From Sphingopyxis sp. (GTDB lineage Bacteria; Pseudomonadota; Alphaproteobacteria; Sphingomonadales; Sphingomonadaceae), in NCBI GenBank assembly GCA_013823985.1, contig PNNB01000050.1, forward strand, positions 124,001 to 188,000: 64,000 nt of DNA, written 5' to 3'. The position numbers were made by a program, and so were the translations under genes. Of the stretch, positions 1-9,335 are shown piece by piece. How positions within the stretch are numbered: position 1 is the first letter of the stretch; every line of letters begins with the position of its first letter. The notes beneath the pieces were generated by a model. The model made no database searches. It was not told the DNA's origin and saw only the letters and a program-made list of their open reading frames with translations.

Positions 1-701
1 ATCGACAGTTTTTCGTTCGCCTTGATCATGGCGCGCTCGATAAAGAGCCCGTCGATACGGCTGGGATTGTCGATAGCGTCCGTCAGACCGCGACCCGGTT
101 CCAGGTCCATCGCCAGAGCGCCAGTCCCGAAATGGACGTCGAGATCAAGAAAACCGGTTGGATGCCCTTGCGTTTGCGAAAAGGTCCATGCAAGCGACGA
201 CGCAATCGTCGACGCGCCACATCCACCGCGCGTTCCAATAACGGCGGTTGAAATATGGGGACGATCGGCCGAGTGTTCCTCATGCTTGGGAGCGTTCAGG
301 ATCGTCTGGGCGTTTGCAAACGCGTCGCGCAAAGCATCGGGGCTCAGCGGCTTCAGAAGATAATCCTGCAACCCGGACATGAGAAGGTCGCGATAGAGGC
401 GAACATCGTTCACCTGACCGACGGCAATAACAATGGTGCCCGGTTCGCAAACCTCGGCCAAGCTGTTGATATCCGAAATCGGATCGCCCGACTCGGACAG
501 ATCGACCAGAAGGATTTGCGGGCTTGCCGATACCGAAAGCGACTGGATCGCGTTACGCAGACCGCCCTTATAGGCCTTGTCCTGGCTCCAACCCATTTCT
601 TCACATACGCCGCGAATGACGTCGAGCGTCATGTCGTCGCAGACATAGGCGTTTATCGGATCACGTGTACCGGCAACGCCGGATTTCCATGGAGCGTTCA
701 T
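1..701 (-). CDS. cpaE: CpaE-like pilus assembly ATPase (5' part; cut by window edge)
   Basis: The visible 233 residues begin at ATG 701-699 and stay open to the left edge, so the C-terminus is missing. Residues about 20-135 form a degenerate response-regulator-like fold (ILLVDLSE around 63-70, DYLLKPLSPDAL around 113-124). Residues 156-164 (GTRGGCGAS) are the deviant Walker A of the ParA/MinD class, followed by FLDLDVHFG at 184-192. CpaE/TadZ proteins of this family localise the Flp/Tad pilus machine at the inner membrane. The start codon overlaps the cpaD stop (TAATG), so translation is probably coupled. A GGAGG Shine-Dalgarno lies just upstream. The assignment is firm from domain order plus the cpaA-D neighbours. 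Confidence 0.9.
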   Translation of the reverse strand, partial: MNAPWKSGVAGTRDPINAYVCDDMTLDVIRGVCEEMGWSQDKAYKGGLRNAIQSLSVSASPQILLVDLSESGDPISDINSLAEVCEPGTIVIAVGQVNDVRLYRDLLMSGLQDYLLKPLSPDALRDAFANAQTILNAPKHEEHSADRPHISTAVIGTRGGCGASTIASSLAWTFSQTQGHPTGFLDLDVHFGTGALAMDLEPGRGLTDAIDNPSRIDGLFIERAMIKANEKLS

Positions 702-1306
702 TAGTTGCCTCCGGTTTTCGCGCGGTAGGTATCAACCGCTTTTTTGCCGCTGTTCGAATCGAGCCGCTTGTTTTCCTGGCCACGCACCAGATCTTCAGGA
801 TCGGCGATCATCGCGGCGAGGTTGCTGTTAATGGCGCAGCCGTGGTTGCTGTGGTTGCTGGCGTTGTAATTGCGGTCATGATCCGTGCTCCAGTCGGGGC
901 ACGAAGGCACCGAAGCTTTAGAGCGGGTCACGACAACGCGGACCATGCCCGGCGCCACTTGACCGGCGGTCACCGGGGCGACCCCTTCAAGCAAAACACC
1001 ACGTTCAGAAGCCACCTTGGAAACGGCCTTGGTTGCAGATTGGTCGGCATAAGACGAGCCGAAATCCACCGATACCCGGTCGCCATAGCCAAGTTGCAAC
1101 GCATCGAACCATTCGCCGAGACGCTGTTGCTCGACGGTCGATATGCCACTGCCATCGGTATTGAGATCGATGGCGAAGTTCGTCCGTTCCACCACGGGTT
1201 GGTGAACGGAATACATCGACGTGTTTGTTGTTCCCATGGAACCCGCAGCACAACCAGCCAATGTCATGCTGGCGGCCAGGGCGGTCAGGAATTTCGAGTT
1301 ACGCAT
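701..1306 (-). CDS. cpaD: CpaD pilus lipoprotein
   Basis: 201 residues. The N-terminal signal ends in a lipobox LAGC with the acylated cysteine at 19, so this is an outer-membrane or periplasmic lipoprotein. The central region with the SVDFGSSYAD segment and the C-terminal GCAINSNLAAMIADPEDL segment are typical of the CpaD family, which works with the CpaC secretin in Flp/Tad pilus export. Start ATG 1306-1304 has a GGAGAC Shine-Dalgarno in the short 21-base gap after cpaC. It lies between cpaC and cpaE in the canonical order. Its exact molecular role is poorly defined in the family. Confidence 0.9.
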   Translation of the reverse strand: MRNSKFLTALAASMTLAGCAAGSMGTTNTSMYSVHQPVVERTNFAIDLNTDGSGISTVEQQRLGEWFDALQLGYGDRVSVDFGSSYADQSATKAVSKVASERGVLLEGVAPVTAGQVAPGMVRVVVTRSKASVPSCPDWSTDHDRNYNASNHSNHGCAINSNLAAMIADPEDLVRGQENKRLDSNSGKKAVDTYRAKTGGN

Positions 1307-1327
1307 GTTAAGTCTCCTGAACTGGGA

Positions 1328-2830
1328 TCAATTATCGAAGCTGAAGCCAGGGCCCGAATTGGACGCTTGGGCGGTTGCCTTTTTATCGTCTTTCGGAAGA
1401 GCCGGTGCGGCATCGCTTACCGAGCCCAGTTCAGGGCCGGTAGCAGGCGCCGGAGCGATGGTTGGCATCGGGCGATTTTTGTCGCCTTTCTTGTCCAACA
1501 CCTTACCCATGATCACGCGTTCCGCATCGTTAATCGAATGCATGCCATCGGTCGGCAGTTTGATTTCGCCGTCGGAAACCGGTTTCACCAGATAAGGCGT
1601 GATCACGATCATCAGTTCGGTCTCGTTACGACGCCAGCCGTTGGATTTGAACAAGGCGCCCAAGACAGGAATGTCGCCAACACCCGGTGTTTTATCGACA
1701 GAATTGCTCAACTGATTGCTGAGCAGACCTGCAATCATCATGCTCTGGCCTGAACCCAGCTCGACGGTGGTTTCTGCCATGCGGGTTGTGGTGGCTGGCA
1801 CTTCAAGTCCGCCGACGCGCACAGCGCCCTGCGACGAAATGTCCGAAACTTCGGAACGAACGCGCAAGGAAATGCGGCCATCGGCCAGAACGATCGGCGT
1901 GTAAGTCAGATTGACACCATAGGTCTCATACTGAACGGAAACGCCGTTATCGGACGATGTCACGATTGGGAAACGTCCACCCGCCAGAAATTCCGCAGTC
2001 TCACCCGATACGGTGGTCAAATTGGGATTTGCAAGCGTTGAGACCAACCCGGCGCGTTCTGACAAGTCGAATGCCGCTTCGACATCAACGCCGAAAAGCT
2101 TTCCAAGACCGGCAACCGTAGTTAGTCCTTGTGGGAAAGTTACCGTACCGCCGGTTGTAAAGTCACGTCCGCGACCCACGCCAAAGAAATAGGGTTGGCC
2201 AGCACTATCCGTGCCGCCATTGCCGCCTTGCAAGTTGCCGGAAATTTCTTTCGACAGCGAACGGCTGACTTCGGCGACGCGAACTTGCAGGTTGATCTGC
2301 AGCGGGGTCGCTGTCTTGATGCGGTTTACAACCTTTGCCTGGCCGCCGCTAAATGCGGTGACAAGATCGGCTGCTTCAGAGGCTTCTTCAGGCTGCTTCA
2401 CCGTTCCGGTCAACATGATGATACCATTCATCGTGGTGACTTTGATATCGGCATCCGGCATCGCAATGGCCAACATCTGGTCGATGGAGTCCAGGTTCAT
2501 ACCAACACGGACGGTCGCCGAATACACGGTACGTCCTGCGGCATCGGTTGCGACAATGCTTGTTTCGCCGGGACCCTTTGCCAGAATATAAATCTGGCGA
2601 CCGGATTTCACTTCGACGTCAGCGACGCTTGGGTTCGCAACAACCACATCCGTGATGGTGCTTCCCAGATTGATCTGCTGTCCGCGGCCAATGGAAAGGG
2701 TAACAACCTTCGCTTCTTTTGCCGACTGTGCGTGCGCTACCGTGGGAAGGGCAACAAGCGCGGTCGTTCCCAAGGCTGCGGTCAACGCAGCGGCTGCAAA
2801 GCCGGATTTGAGTTTTGATATCTTGTTCAT
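1328..2830 (-). CDS. cpaC: CpaC/RcpA outer-membrane secretin of the Flp pilus
   Basis: 500 residues, the usual length. A signal peptide covers about 1-34 (cleavage after VAHA). An N-terminal secretin/pilus domain (about 40-110) carries the GRGQQINL and KGPGETSIVA segments; a BON-like segment (about 115-185) follows; the secretin core (about 240-425) includes ETTVELGSGQSMMIAGLL and VGDIPVLGALF. The C-terminus is proline- and alanine-rich. Secretins multimerise into the outer-membrane channel through which the pilus passes. Its Shine-Dalgarno (GGAGAC) lies inside the last bases of cpaB, whose stop is one base away, so the two are probably co-translated. Confidence 0.95.
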   Translation of the reverse strand: MNKISKLKSGFAAAALTAALGTTALVALPTVAHAQSAKEAKVVTLSIGRGQQINLGSTITDVVVANPSVADVEVKSGRQIYILAKGPGETSIVATDAAGRTVYSATVRVGMNLDSIDQMLAIAMPDADIKVTTMNGIIMLTGTVKQPEEASEAADLVTAFSGGQAKVVNRIKTATPLQINLQVRVAEVSRSLSKEISGNLQGGNGGTDSAGQPYFFGVGRGRDFTTGGTVTFPQGLTTVAGLGKLFGVDVEAAFDLSERAGLVSTLANPNLTTVSGETAEFLAGGRFPIVTSSDNGVSVQYETYGVNLTYTPIVLADGRISLRVRSEVSDISSQGAVRVGGLEVPATTTRMAETTVELGSGQSMMIAGLLSNQLSNSVDKTPGVGDIPVLGALFKSNGWRRNETELMIVITPYLVKPVSDGEIKLPTDGMHSINDAERVIMGKVLDKKGDKNRPMPTIAPAPATGPELGSVSDAAPALPKDDKKATAQASNSGPGFSFDN

Positions 2831-2831
2831 C

Positions 2832-3881
2832 TTACTGTCTCCGGCTTACGTCAACGACGGTTTCGGCGCCTGCGCGTGACACGCGCACGGTTTGCGAGCT
2901 GACGACTTTCTGGACTTGACGCTGGATGCGAACATTTTCAGCGGCGATTGCAAGCGGGGTCTGTGCAGGGATGCTGCTCCGCTGGAACCGCGACACGTCG
3001 CCTCCGGTTGTGTAGGTGCTTTTGCCTGCTACCGGACGCTGGGCCAGCTTTTTCATGATGGCGGCTTCCTGCTCTGCAGTTGCACCTTCAGGAATGTTGA
3101 CTTCACCCGAAGCCAAAGCTTGCTCAAGTTCCGCCGCATTGTCTGCGAGCGAGCGAAGCGAAAGGCTGATCGTGCCGATTGACTGGGCAACCGTGATGCG
3201 TTCTGCGATCGACGGGGTCGCTTCCATCGTAACAAGCTTATATTTGCGGACGACGGTTTTACCTTCGGCATCTACAGCATTTGTAGAGCGCTGGTCGGTC
3301 GCCAGAACGCGCATGTTACGCAGGATGGTTTCGGATACCTTCAGCGGCGGGCCACCAGGGCCTGCGATATTCTGGGTCAACACAAGGTCGACGCGGTCAC
3401 CGGGGAACACAAAACCTGCAACACCGGTCAATGCCGATACAGGAACGGTCACAGCGCGCATGCCAGGGCCAAGGGCCGCAGCAAGGAACCCGCGATCGCC
3501 AGGCTTCACCAAGGAACCCTTGGTGATGGGCTGACCTGCCGTGATGGCGTTGCGTACAACGGTGCCAACCAGCTCTTCAGGTGTCACGCTGGGTGATGCA
3601 GTTGCACCATCCGGGCCGGACGTACCGCCCGGGCCTTCGATGAAGTAGGCGTCCTCGACCAGTTCTTTTGGCCATGGCTGATAGCGGAAGCTATCGGCGG
3701 TAATGATTGTACCAACCGGCAATGCCTTGGTCGCGACCATGACTTTGGGTCCGGTCTCGACCGGTTTGGCTGCTGCCGCTTGTGGCGCAGCTGCTCCGGT
3801 GAACATGCTGCGCGCCATGAAGGCGGTAATGGCAGCGATCAAAAGCGCGGCCACCAGCAATATGACTTTTTTCCTATCCAT
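2832..3881 (-). CDS. cpaB: CpaB/RcpC Flp pilus assembly protein
   Basis: 349 residues. One N-terminal membrane anchor (about 5-26) is followed by a SAF domain (about 48-120: VMVATKALPVGTIIT and GTVVRNAITAGQPI) and then an RcpC-type domain with GFVFPGDRVDLVLTQ. CpaB proteins sit in the periplasm next to the CpaC secretin and are needed for pilus assembly. ATG start at 3881-3879. It lies 44 bases after cpaA and one base before cpaC. The C-terminal tail, rich in basic residues and ending VDVSRRQ, is ordinary for the group. Confidence 0.93.
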   Translation of the reverse strand: MDRKKVILLVAALLIAAITAFMARSMFTGAAAPQAAAAKPVETGPKVMVATKALPVGTIITADSFRYQPWPKELVEDAYFIEGPGGTSGPDGATASPSVTPEELVGTVVRNAITAGQPITKGSLVKPGDRGFLAAALGPGMRAVTVPVSALTGVAGFVFPGDRVDLVLTQNIAGPGGPPLKVSETILRNMRVLATDQRSTNAVDAEGKTVVRKYKLVTMEATPSIAERITVAQSIGTISLSLRSLADNAAELEQALASGEVNIPEGATAEQEAAIMKKLAQRPVAGKSTYTTGGDVSRFQRSSIPAQTPLAIAAENVRIQRQVQKVVSSQTVRVSRAGAETVVDVSRRQ

Positions 3882-3925
3882 GACGAACTGTCCCCTGAAA
3901 GGTCCCCTGATTGAAGAATGCTATT

Positions 3926-4417
3926 TCACGTAAAATGGTTAAAAATCCGTTCACCGGCTATCCACAAGCCAGCGAGGGCGATCGCGACCCCATAAGGGAT
4001 GCGTGCCTTGCCATCTTGTTGTTTTGATTTGTGAATCATGACAAAAACAATGGTTACCAAGGCCCCGAGTATCGATGCATAAAGAACCATCCGGACGACA
4101 TCGATCCAGTGCCACCACAGCGCTAAAGCCGCGAAAAGCTTGACATCTCCGCCTCCCATCGCCCCAAAACGGAAGGCAATCAGAAAGAAGATGAAAACAA
4201 TCGTAGCCGTGAGAAGGTGCAGGCCGATTTCCGGCATATTGAAACTGCCCGTCGCAGCCCAATAGGCAGGTGATGCCAACGCAATGAGCAAAGTTACCTT
4301 ATTGAAAATAAAGCGATATCTTACATCCGTATAGATGGAGTAGATCAGCGCAATTGCCAATCCCCCAAGGAGTGCGTAAGTGAGTGCTTCACCGGTCATT
4401 TGCCAAGCATTAACCAT
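3926..4417 (-). CDS. cpaA: CpaA/TadV prepilin peptidase
   Basis: 163 residues from the ATG at 4417-4415 (a TTG one codon earlier is also open). It is very hydrophobic with about five or six membrane helices. The two catalytic aspartates of the aspartyl prepilin-peptidase family are present: D31 in the TDVRYR motif after helix one and D91 in GGGDVK. It is the short A24 form without the methylase domain, as is usual for Flp/Tad systems, where it processes Flp pilin. No pilin gene is next to it in this window. It is divergent from the hydrolase at 4440 with only 22 bases between the start codons, so its promoter must overlap coding sequence. Confidence 0.92.
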   Translation of the reverse strand: MVNAWQMTGEALTYALLGGLAIALIYSIYTDVRYRFIFNKVTLLIALASPAYWAATGSFNMPEIGLHLLTATIVFIFFLIAFRFGAMGGGDVKLFAALALWWHWIDVVRMVLYASILGALVTIVFVMIHKSKQQDGKARIPYGVAIALAGLWIAGERIFNHFT

Positions 4418-4439
4418 CAAAGCTTGCTAAAAGGTAACC

Positions 4440-5396
4440 ATGCACGCCCAGAAATTTGAGATAGACCGACGCGCCATCCCGTCGGATGCTAAGGAAAGCC
4501 TTTGGACCGCCGCAGATGGCTGGCCCATACGTCGCATTGATTGGGCAGGTGCTGCTGAACCGCGTGGGTCGATGCTTTTTCTGCCCGGACGCGGCGATCA
4601 TTATGAGAAATATCTTGAGACGCTTGCCTATTATGCAGCCCGTGGATGGCGGGTTACTTCGGTTGACTGGCGCGGGCAGGGCGCTTCGGGACGGCTGCTT
4701 GCCGATCCCGAAGTCGGTCATATCGATGACTTTTCAACCTGGATTGCCGACCTGCGTTATTTCTGGACGCGCTGGAAAGCCGAGACGCCCGGTCCTCATG
4801 TCGTGTTGGCGCATAGTATGGGCGGGCAATTGGCTATGCGGGCGCTGGTCGAAAAAGCCATTGATCCCGAAGCTGTGGCAATGAGCGCGCCGATGCTCGG
4901 CATCCAGACAGCGGGGCTGCCGCTTTGGCTGAACCACGCTTTTGCGAAGATGATGTGCAGCATTGGCAGGGCGGAACTGCCGGCCTGGAAGGTGAGCGAG
5001 AAGCCATTATCTCCCATGCATGATCGCGGCAAGATATTGACGGGTGACAAAGATCGCTACGAAGATGAGCTTGCATGGTGGGCGTTGCGCCCCGAGGTAA
5101 AGTTAGGGCCGCCAAGCTGGCACTGGATCGAACGTGCCATAGATTCCATCCGGTTGCTCGACCGGCCGGGCATGCTTGAAAAGGTGCAGACTCCCATTTT
5201 GCTTCTCGCCACAACGGCCGACCAACTGGTCAGCACGCCCCGGATTATCAAGGACAGCACCCGTTTGCCGCACGCCGAGACGCTCATCTTTGGAAAAGAA
5301 GCGGCGCATGAGCTCTTGCGCGAGGTGGACGCTGTTCGGGATCAATGCCTTTCGCGTATCGACACCTTTTTGGACATGCACGCGCCGGTCAAATGA
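4440..5396 (+). CDS. alpha/beta hydrolase, lysophospholipase/monoglyceride-lipase type
   Basis: 318 residues, cytoplasmic, no signal peptide. The core fold runs from LFLPGRGDHYEKY (about 47-59, oxyanion side) through the nucleophile elbow AHSMGGQ with Ser126, to the acid region TTADQLVS and a histidine in AAHELL near 289. The family (PldB-like, Hydrolase_4) cleaves lysophospholipids or monoacylglycerols; the substrate here is not shown by sequence. ATG 4440 has AAGG five bases upstream. Its stop overlaps the start of the FAD oxidase (ATGA at 5393-5396), so the two are probably co-expressed. Confidence 0.8.
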   Translation: MHAQKFEIDRRAIPSDAKESLWTAADGWPIRRIDWAGAAEPRGSMLFLPGRGDHYEKYLETLAYYAARGWRVTSVDWRGQGASGRLLADPEVGHIDDFSTWIADLRYFWTRWKAETPGPHVVLAHSMGGQLAMRALVEKAIDPEAVAMSAPMLGIQTAGLPLWLNHAFAKMMCSIGRAELPAWKVSEKPLSPMHDRGKILTGDKDRYEDELAWWALRPEVKLGPPSWHWIERAIDSIRLLDRPGMLEKVQTPILLLATTADQLVSTPRIIKDSTRLPHAETLIFGKEAAHELLREVDAVRDQCLSRIDTFLDMHAPVK

Positions 5397-6502
5397 GCGA
5401 TTTCGATATTGCCATCATCGGTGCCGGAATTGCGGGTGCAAGCCTGGCTGCGGAGATTTCCGCACATAAGACCGTCCTGCTGATCGAAGCCGAGGCGCAC
5501 CCCGGCTATCATTCCACGGGCCGTTCAGCGGCATTTTGGGATGAAAGCTATGGCGGTCCGGCTGTGCAGCCGTTGACCACCGCATCCGGTCCGTTTCTCG
5601 CCAACCCTCCGGGCGACTTTCATACAGGGCCGCTCATGCATCCGCGCGGTGCGCTGCATCTGGGCACCGATGAACATGTTTTGCTGGCGGATGCCCTTTT
5701 GTCGGATTTTGCCGATAGCGGCGTCCGGTTTGACCGGCTTGATCGTCAGGGCATCGAAGCGCATGTGCCGGGCCTGTTGCCTGCGTGGACATCGGGCCTG
5801 TGGGAACCGGATTGCTGCGATATCGATGTTGGTGCCTTGCACGGAGCCTATCTGCGTCAGGCAAAGCGGCAGAATGTGGTGCTACAGTGCAACGCGCGAT
5901 TGCAATCTGCGCGATGGAATGCCGGACATTGGGATCTGGCAACGACGGGCGCGTCCTTCACCGCAGACTTGATCGTCAATGCCGCAGGTGCATGGGCCGA
6001 CGAGGTGGCGCAAATCGCACAGGTCCGGCCGCTCGGCATCCAGCCCTATCGCAGGACGATCGCTCAATTGTCTGTTTCCCCTGCTGCGCCCGCCAGTCTG
6101 CCGCTGGTCATCGGATTGGATAGCAGCTTTTACTTCAAGCCCGACACTGGCGGGACGTTGTGGCTTAGCCCGCATGATGAAACGCCGACGCCGCCCTGTG
6201 ATACGGCGCCGGAGGAACTGGACGTCGCCCTCGCGATTGCCCGGCTACAGGAGGTGGTCGACTGGGACATTCGCCGCGTCGAACATAAATGGGCAGGGCT
6301 GCGAAGCTTTGCCCCCGACCGCAAGCCCGTTATTGGCCCCGACCCGGTCAATCCGTCCTTCTTCTGGCTGGCAGGGCAGGGTGGTTTCGGGATCCAGACG
6401 GCGCCTGCCGCTGCAAAGCTGGCGGCTTCAATGCTGTCCGAAGCGATAACTCCGCCAGCGCAGGTTGACGGCACCCTTTATCTTCCCGACCGTTTACACT
6501 GA
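5393..6502 (+). CDS. FAD-dependent oxidoreductase, DAO (D-amino-acid/glycine oxidase) family
   Basis: 369 residues from ATG 5393; an earlier in-frame ATG at 5345 would lie inside the previous gene and lacks the tight overlap. The Rossmann FAD motif GAGIAGA begins at residue 10, and the ribose-binding acid is in LLIEAEAHPGYHSTGRSAA. The C-terminus has the usual second FAD contact (GLRSFAPDRKPVIGPD and GQGGFGIQTAPA). Members oxidise amines or amino acids such as sarcosine, glycine or D-amino acids to imines with FAD. The substrate cannot be read from sequence. It is coupled by ATGA to the upstream hydrolase. A GGCAAC/GTTGCC hairpin follows at 6510-6526 without a U-run. Confidence 0.82.
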   Translation: MSDFDIAIIGAGIAGASLAAEISAHKTVLLIEAEAHPGYHSTGRSAAFWDESYGGPAVQPLTTASGPFLANPPGDFHTGPLMHPRGALHLGTDEHVLLADALLSDFADSGVRFDRLDRQGIEAHVPGLLPAWTSGLWEPDCCDIDVGALHGAYLRQAKRQNVVLQCNARLQSARWNAGHWDLATTGASFTADLIVNAAGAWADEVAQIAQVRPLGIQPYRRTIAQLSVSPAAPASLPLVIGLDSSFYFKPDTGGTLWLSPHDETPTPPCDTAPEELDVALAIARLQEVVDWDIRRVEHKWAGLRSFAPDRKPVIGPDPVNPSFFWLAGQGGFGIQTAPAAAKLAASMLSEAITPPAQVDGTLYLPDRLH

Positions 6503-6633
6503 TTTACTTGGCAACGGATTGTTGCCGGTTAAGGTTGGCATCGCCCGGATTCGACGGCCTGCAGCCGTTGTGTTAAATTCCCCCCGGGTTCGTGACCCAC
6601 ATGGCCTCACCGGCCTGGAAAGAGGAGGATTTC

Positions 6634-6810
6634 ATGGCACATTATTTTGAGATCAAAAAGAACAAGAAAGGCGAGCATGTCGCCTATTTCAAATATAATA
6701 ACGAAGCTATTTTCTGGACCGAAGGGTATTCCAGCAAGGCGAGCGCCAAAAAGGCGATTGAATCGATATTGAAGAACGGACCCGGCGCCGAAGTGCGCGA
6801 GGCCGAATAA
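6634..6810 (+). CDS. DUF1508 (YegP-like) small protein
   Basis: 58 residues from ATG 6634, chosen because an AGAGGAGG Shine-Dalgarno lies just upstream; an ATG at 6592 is in frame but unsupported. It contains one DUF1508 repeat: FEIKKNKKGEH, then AIFWTEGYSSKASAKKAIESI, matching the EGYSSK...A..I pattern. Most family members (YegP) have two such repeats, so this is a single-repeat form. Function in the family is unknown. It is convergent with rnhA, whose stop is 3 bases downstream. Upstream (6503-6633) I see no convincing promoter. Confidence 0.85.
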   Translation: MAHYFEIKKNKKGEHVAYFKYNNEAIFWTEGYSSKASAKKAIESILKNGPGAEVREAE

Positions 6811-6813
6811 GGT

Positions 6814-7254
6814 TCAGGACGCGCGGGCTGCGTCGGCAGCGTCGCTTGCAAGCCGGTCTGCGCGTTCATTTTCGGGGTGGCCATCATGGCCCTTCACCCA
6901 AATCCATTCGACCTTGTGCCGCGCGACCGCTTCGATCAGGTCATGCCATAAATCGGCATTGCGAACCGGTTGCTTAGATGCATTTTTCCAGCCATTGCGC
7001 TGCCAACCGTGGACCCACTTCGTGATCCCGTCGAGGACATATTTGCTGTCGGTGTGTAGCTTGACGTTGCACGGTTCGATCAGGATTTTGAGCGCCTGAA
7101 TGGCTGCCCACATTTCCATCCGGTTGTTGGTCGTGTCAGGATCGCCGCCCGATATTTCCTTCTCGTGCTTGCCATAACGGATAACCGCACCCCAACCGCC
7201 CGGCCCGGGATTCCCCTTGCACGCACCGTCGGTGAATATCTCAACCTGTTTCAA
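6814..7254 (-). CDS. rnhA: Ribonuclease HI
   Basis: 146 residues, a typical length. All catalytic residues are visible and keep E. coli spacing: D9 ([14 protein letters not shown]), E47 (NNRMEM), D69 (HTDSKYV), H123 (VKGHDGH) and D133 (ERADRLA). It degrades RNA in RNA-DNA hybrids, such as R-loops and primers. The only start giving the intact N-terminus is TTG at 7254-7252, which lies inside the 3' end of thrB (14-base overlap), so coupling to thrB is likely. Confidence 0.96.
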   Translation of the reverse strand: MKQVEIFTDGACKGNPGPGGWGAVIRYGKHEKEISGGDPDTTNNRMEMWAAIQALKILIEPCNVKLHTDSKYVLDGITKWVHGWQRNGWKNASKQPVRNADLWHDLIEAVARHKVEWIWVKGHDGHPENERADRLASDAADAARAS

Positions 7255-8233
7255 TGCCGTTTCCCAACTGCCCCATCAGCCCAGAAATATTGGCATCATC
7301 GCTATAAAAATCCAGTCTCCGCAAAAATGCGAGCGGGTCCTTGCGGGTCACCAGCGCATTCGCCGGTGTATTTATCCAATCGTAACAGCGCGTTAGCAAA
7401 AAGCGCAGGCAGGCACCGCGGAAGAAGAGCGGCAGAGCGTCCCGGGTTGGGGCATCAATGCCGTGCGCCGAATCATATCCGACAAGAAGATTGGCGCTCA
7501 GATCGGCCTGAAAGCTGACGCCGTCATGGTTAAAGCACCACGCACTATGCGTCACCGCAAGATCATATCCCAAGGCGTCGGTGCAGGCGAAATAAAAGTC
7601 GATCAGGCCGGTAACCTTGTCCCCCAGCATAAGGACATTGTCGGGAAACAGATCGGCGTGGATCGCGCGTTGCGGTAAATTTTGGGGCCAGCGGTCTTCG
7701 AGAAAATCGCATTCGGCCTCGACTCTCCTGGCGAGGCCCGGTTGCATTCCTTCAAGGCCGGACGCCGTGCATTGCTCGGCCAAATGACGCCATGACGAAA
7801 GACCGAGGCTATTGGGGCGCTGTTGGTCGAAATCCGCAAGCGCCGCGTGCATTTGCCCGAGAGCAACGCCCGTAGCCTTTGCTTGCGCGGGGGTTGGTTG
7901 GGTGACCGACACGCCCTGCAGAAATTCTATCAGGCACGCCGGGCGGCCGGCAAGGCTCTGCAACCATTCGCCATTTCGGTCCGGTATGAAGCGCGGGACC
8001 TTGCATCCCGCTTCGTGCAGATGCTTCAGCAATGCGTAAAAGAAAGGCAGATCGGCCGGATTAACGCGGTTTTCGTACAGCGTCAGGATGAAACGGCTTT
8101 TGCTTGTTTCGACAAAATAATTGCTGTTTTCAACGCCTTCGGCGATTCCCTTGAGGGCAATGAGTTCGCCGGCGTCATATTGGGCGAGAAACGTTGAAAC
8201 CTGTTCGGGGCCTAATTGTGTGTAGACGGCCAA
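7241..8233 (-). CDS. thrB: Homoserine kinase, APH-fold type
   Basis: 330 residues of the aminoglycoside-phosphotransferase-like ThrB family found in alphaproteobacteria, not the GHMP type. The catalytic loop HADLFPDN has H192 and D194; the metal site is D212 in [18 protein letters not shown]. It phosphorylates homoserine to O-phosphohomoserine for threonine synthesis. The start is TTG at 8233-8231 (rest of N-terminus [10 protein letters not shown] fits the family). It follows ispH by one base and overlaps rnhA by 14 bases, so the three form one transcription unit. Confidence 0.93.
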   Translation of the reverse strand: MAVYTQLGPEQVSTFLAQYDAGELIALKGIAEGVENSNYFVETSKSRFILTLYENRVNPADLPFFYALLKHLHEAGCKVPRFIPDRNGEWLQSLAGRPACLIEFLQGVSVTQPTPAQAKATGVALGQMHAALADFDQQRPNSLGLSSWRHLAEQCTASGLEGMQPGLARRVEAECDFLEDRWPQNLPQRAIHADLFPDNVLMLGDKVTGLIDFYFACTDALGYDLAVTHSAWCFNHDGVSFQADLSANLLVGYDSAHGIDAPTRDALPLFFRGACLRFLLTRCYDWINTPANALVTRKDPLAFLRRLDFYSDDANISGLMGQLGNGIETG

Positions 8234-8234
8234 T

Positions 8235-9200
8235 TCAGGCCACCGCGCCGGCCACTTCGCGCGGCAGCTTGAAGATGATGCTTTCTTCCGCAGTCGTCAC
8301 CTGCTGCTCATCGAGTTCGAAATGATTGGCGAGAGAATCGATTATCTCGCGGACCAGCAGCTCGGGCGCGGATGCACCTGCTGTCAGACCTAAGGTCTGA
8401 ACGCCATCGAACCAGTTCATGCTGATATCATCCGCGCGCTGCACAAGATGTGCCTTCGATCCCGCGCGCTCGGCGACTTCGACAAGGCGCACGGAGTTGG
8501 AGCTGTTGGGCGCACCGATCACGATGACAAGATCGCATTCCCCCGCAATCGCCTTGACCGCATTCTGCCGGTTGGACGTCGCGTAGCAAATGTCTTCGCC
8601 CTTGGGGCCTACAATCGTCGGAAAACGGCGCTGCAATGCCTCGACGATTTCGGCCGTGTCATCGACGGACAAGGTCGTCTGCGTCAGAAATGAGAGGTTA
8701 TCCGCATTGGCCGGCACCAGATTTGCGACATCCTCGACCGTTTCGACCAGCGACATGGATCCCGCCGGTACTTGGCCGAAAGTGCCGATGACTTCGGGAT
8801 GTCCGGCGTGGCCGATAAAGATGATATGGCGTCCCGCCTCGACCTGGCGTTCGGCCTGACGGTGGACTTTGGACACGAGCGGGCAGGTTGCGTCGAGATA
8901 GGCAAGCCCGCGCTCTTCCGCATTTGCGGGAACCGATTTCGGAACGCCATGCGCGGAGAAAACGACATGTCCGCCGTCAGGGACCTGATCAAGTTCGTCA
9001 ACAAAAACAGCGCCTTTGGCTTTCAGGCTGTCGACGACAAAGCGGTTATGCACAATTTCATGCCGGACGTAGACCGGTGCGCCATGCTGTTCCAGCGCGA
9101 GCTCGACAATTTTGATGGCGCGGTCGACACCGGCACAAAAACCGCGTGGAGCGGCAAGGAGGAGCTTCAAGGGGCGCTTGGCGGGATTTTGTTCAGTCAT
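8235..9200 (-). CDS. ispH: 4-hydroxy-3-methylbut-2-enyl diphosphate reductase (IspH/LytB)
   Basis: 321 residues from ATG 9200-9198, which has AAGGA eight bases upstream; a TTG two codons earlier is also open. The three cysteines that hold the iron-sulfur cluster are present: C22 (APRGFCAG), C106 (DATCPLVS) and C205 ([10 protein letters not shown]). It makes IPP and DMAPP in the last step of the MEP isoprenoid pathway. It is the first gene of the ispH-thrB-rnhA run; the 135-base gap to the divergent lipoprotein gene probably holds both promoters, though I could not define them. Confidence 0.96.
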   Translation of the reverse strand: MTEQNPAKRPLKLLLAAPRGFCAGVDRAIKIVELALEQHGAPVYVRHEIVHNRFVVDSLKAKGAVFVDELDQVPDGGHVVFSAHGVPKSVPANAEERGLAYLDATCPLVSKVHRQAERQVEAGRHIIFIGHAGHPEVIGTFGQVPAGSMSLVETVEDVANLVPANADNLSFLTQTTLSVDDTAEIVEALQRRFPTIVGPKGEDICYATSNRQNAVKAIAGECDLVIVIGAPNSSNSVRLVEVAERAGSKAHLVQRADDISMNWFDGVQTLGLTAGASAPELLVREIIDSLANHFELDEQQVTTAEESIIFKLPREVAGAVA

Positions 9201-9335
9201 CGGCAATGTCCTTTAGGTAAAGTCTCCGCTTCCGCCAAGACCTTTCCCCTGTTGCGTGTCCCGCTATGGACGGATAAGGACCTTTCAGAAACGCGCTTAG
9301 GCGAAACCAAATAAGAATCCTGAGGATAACCCTGT

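Noticed and set aside
665-1753. A 362-codon plus-strand frame over cpaD and cpaC
   Set aside because: Antisense to a conserved pilus operon and without a plausible start or domain.
6510-6526. GGCAAC/GTTGCC hairpin after the FAD oxidase gene, as a terminator
   Set aside because: Only six base pairs and no U-run; too weak to call.
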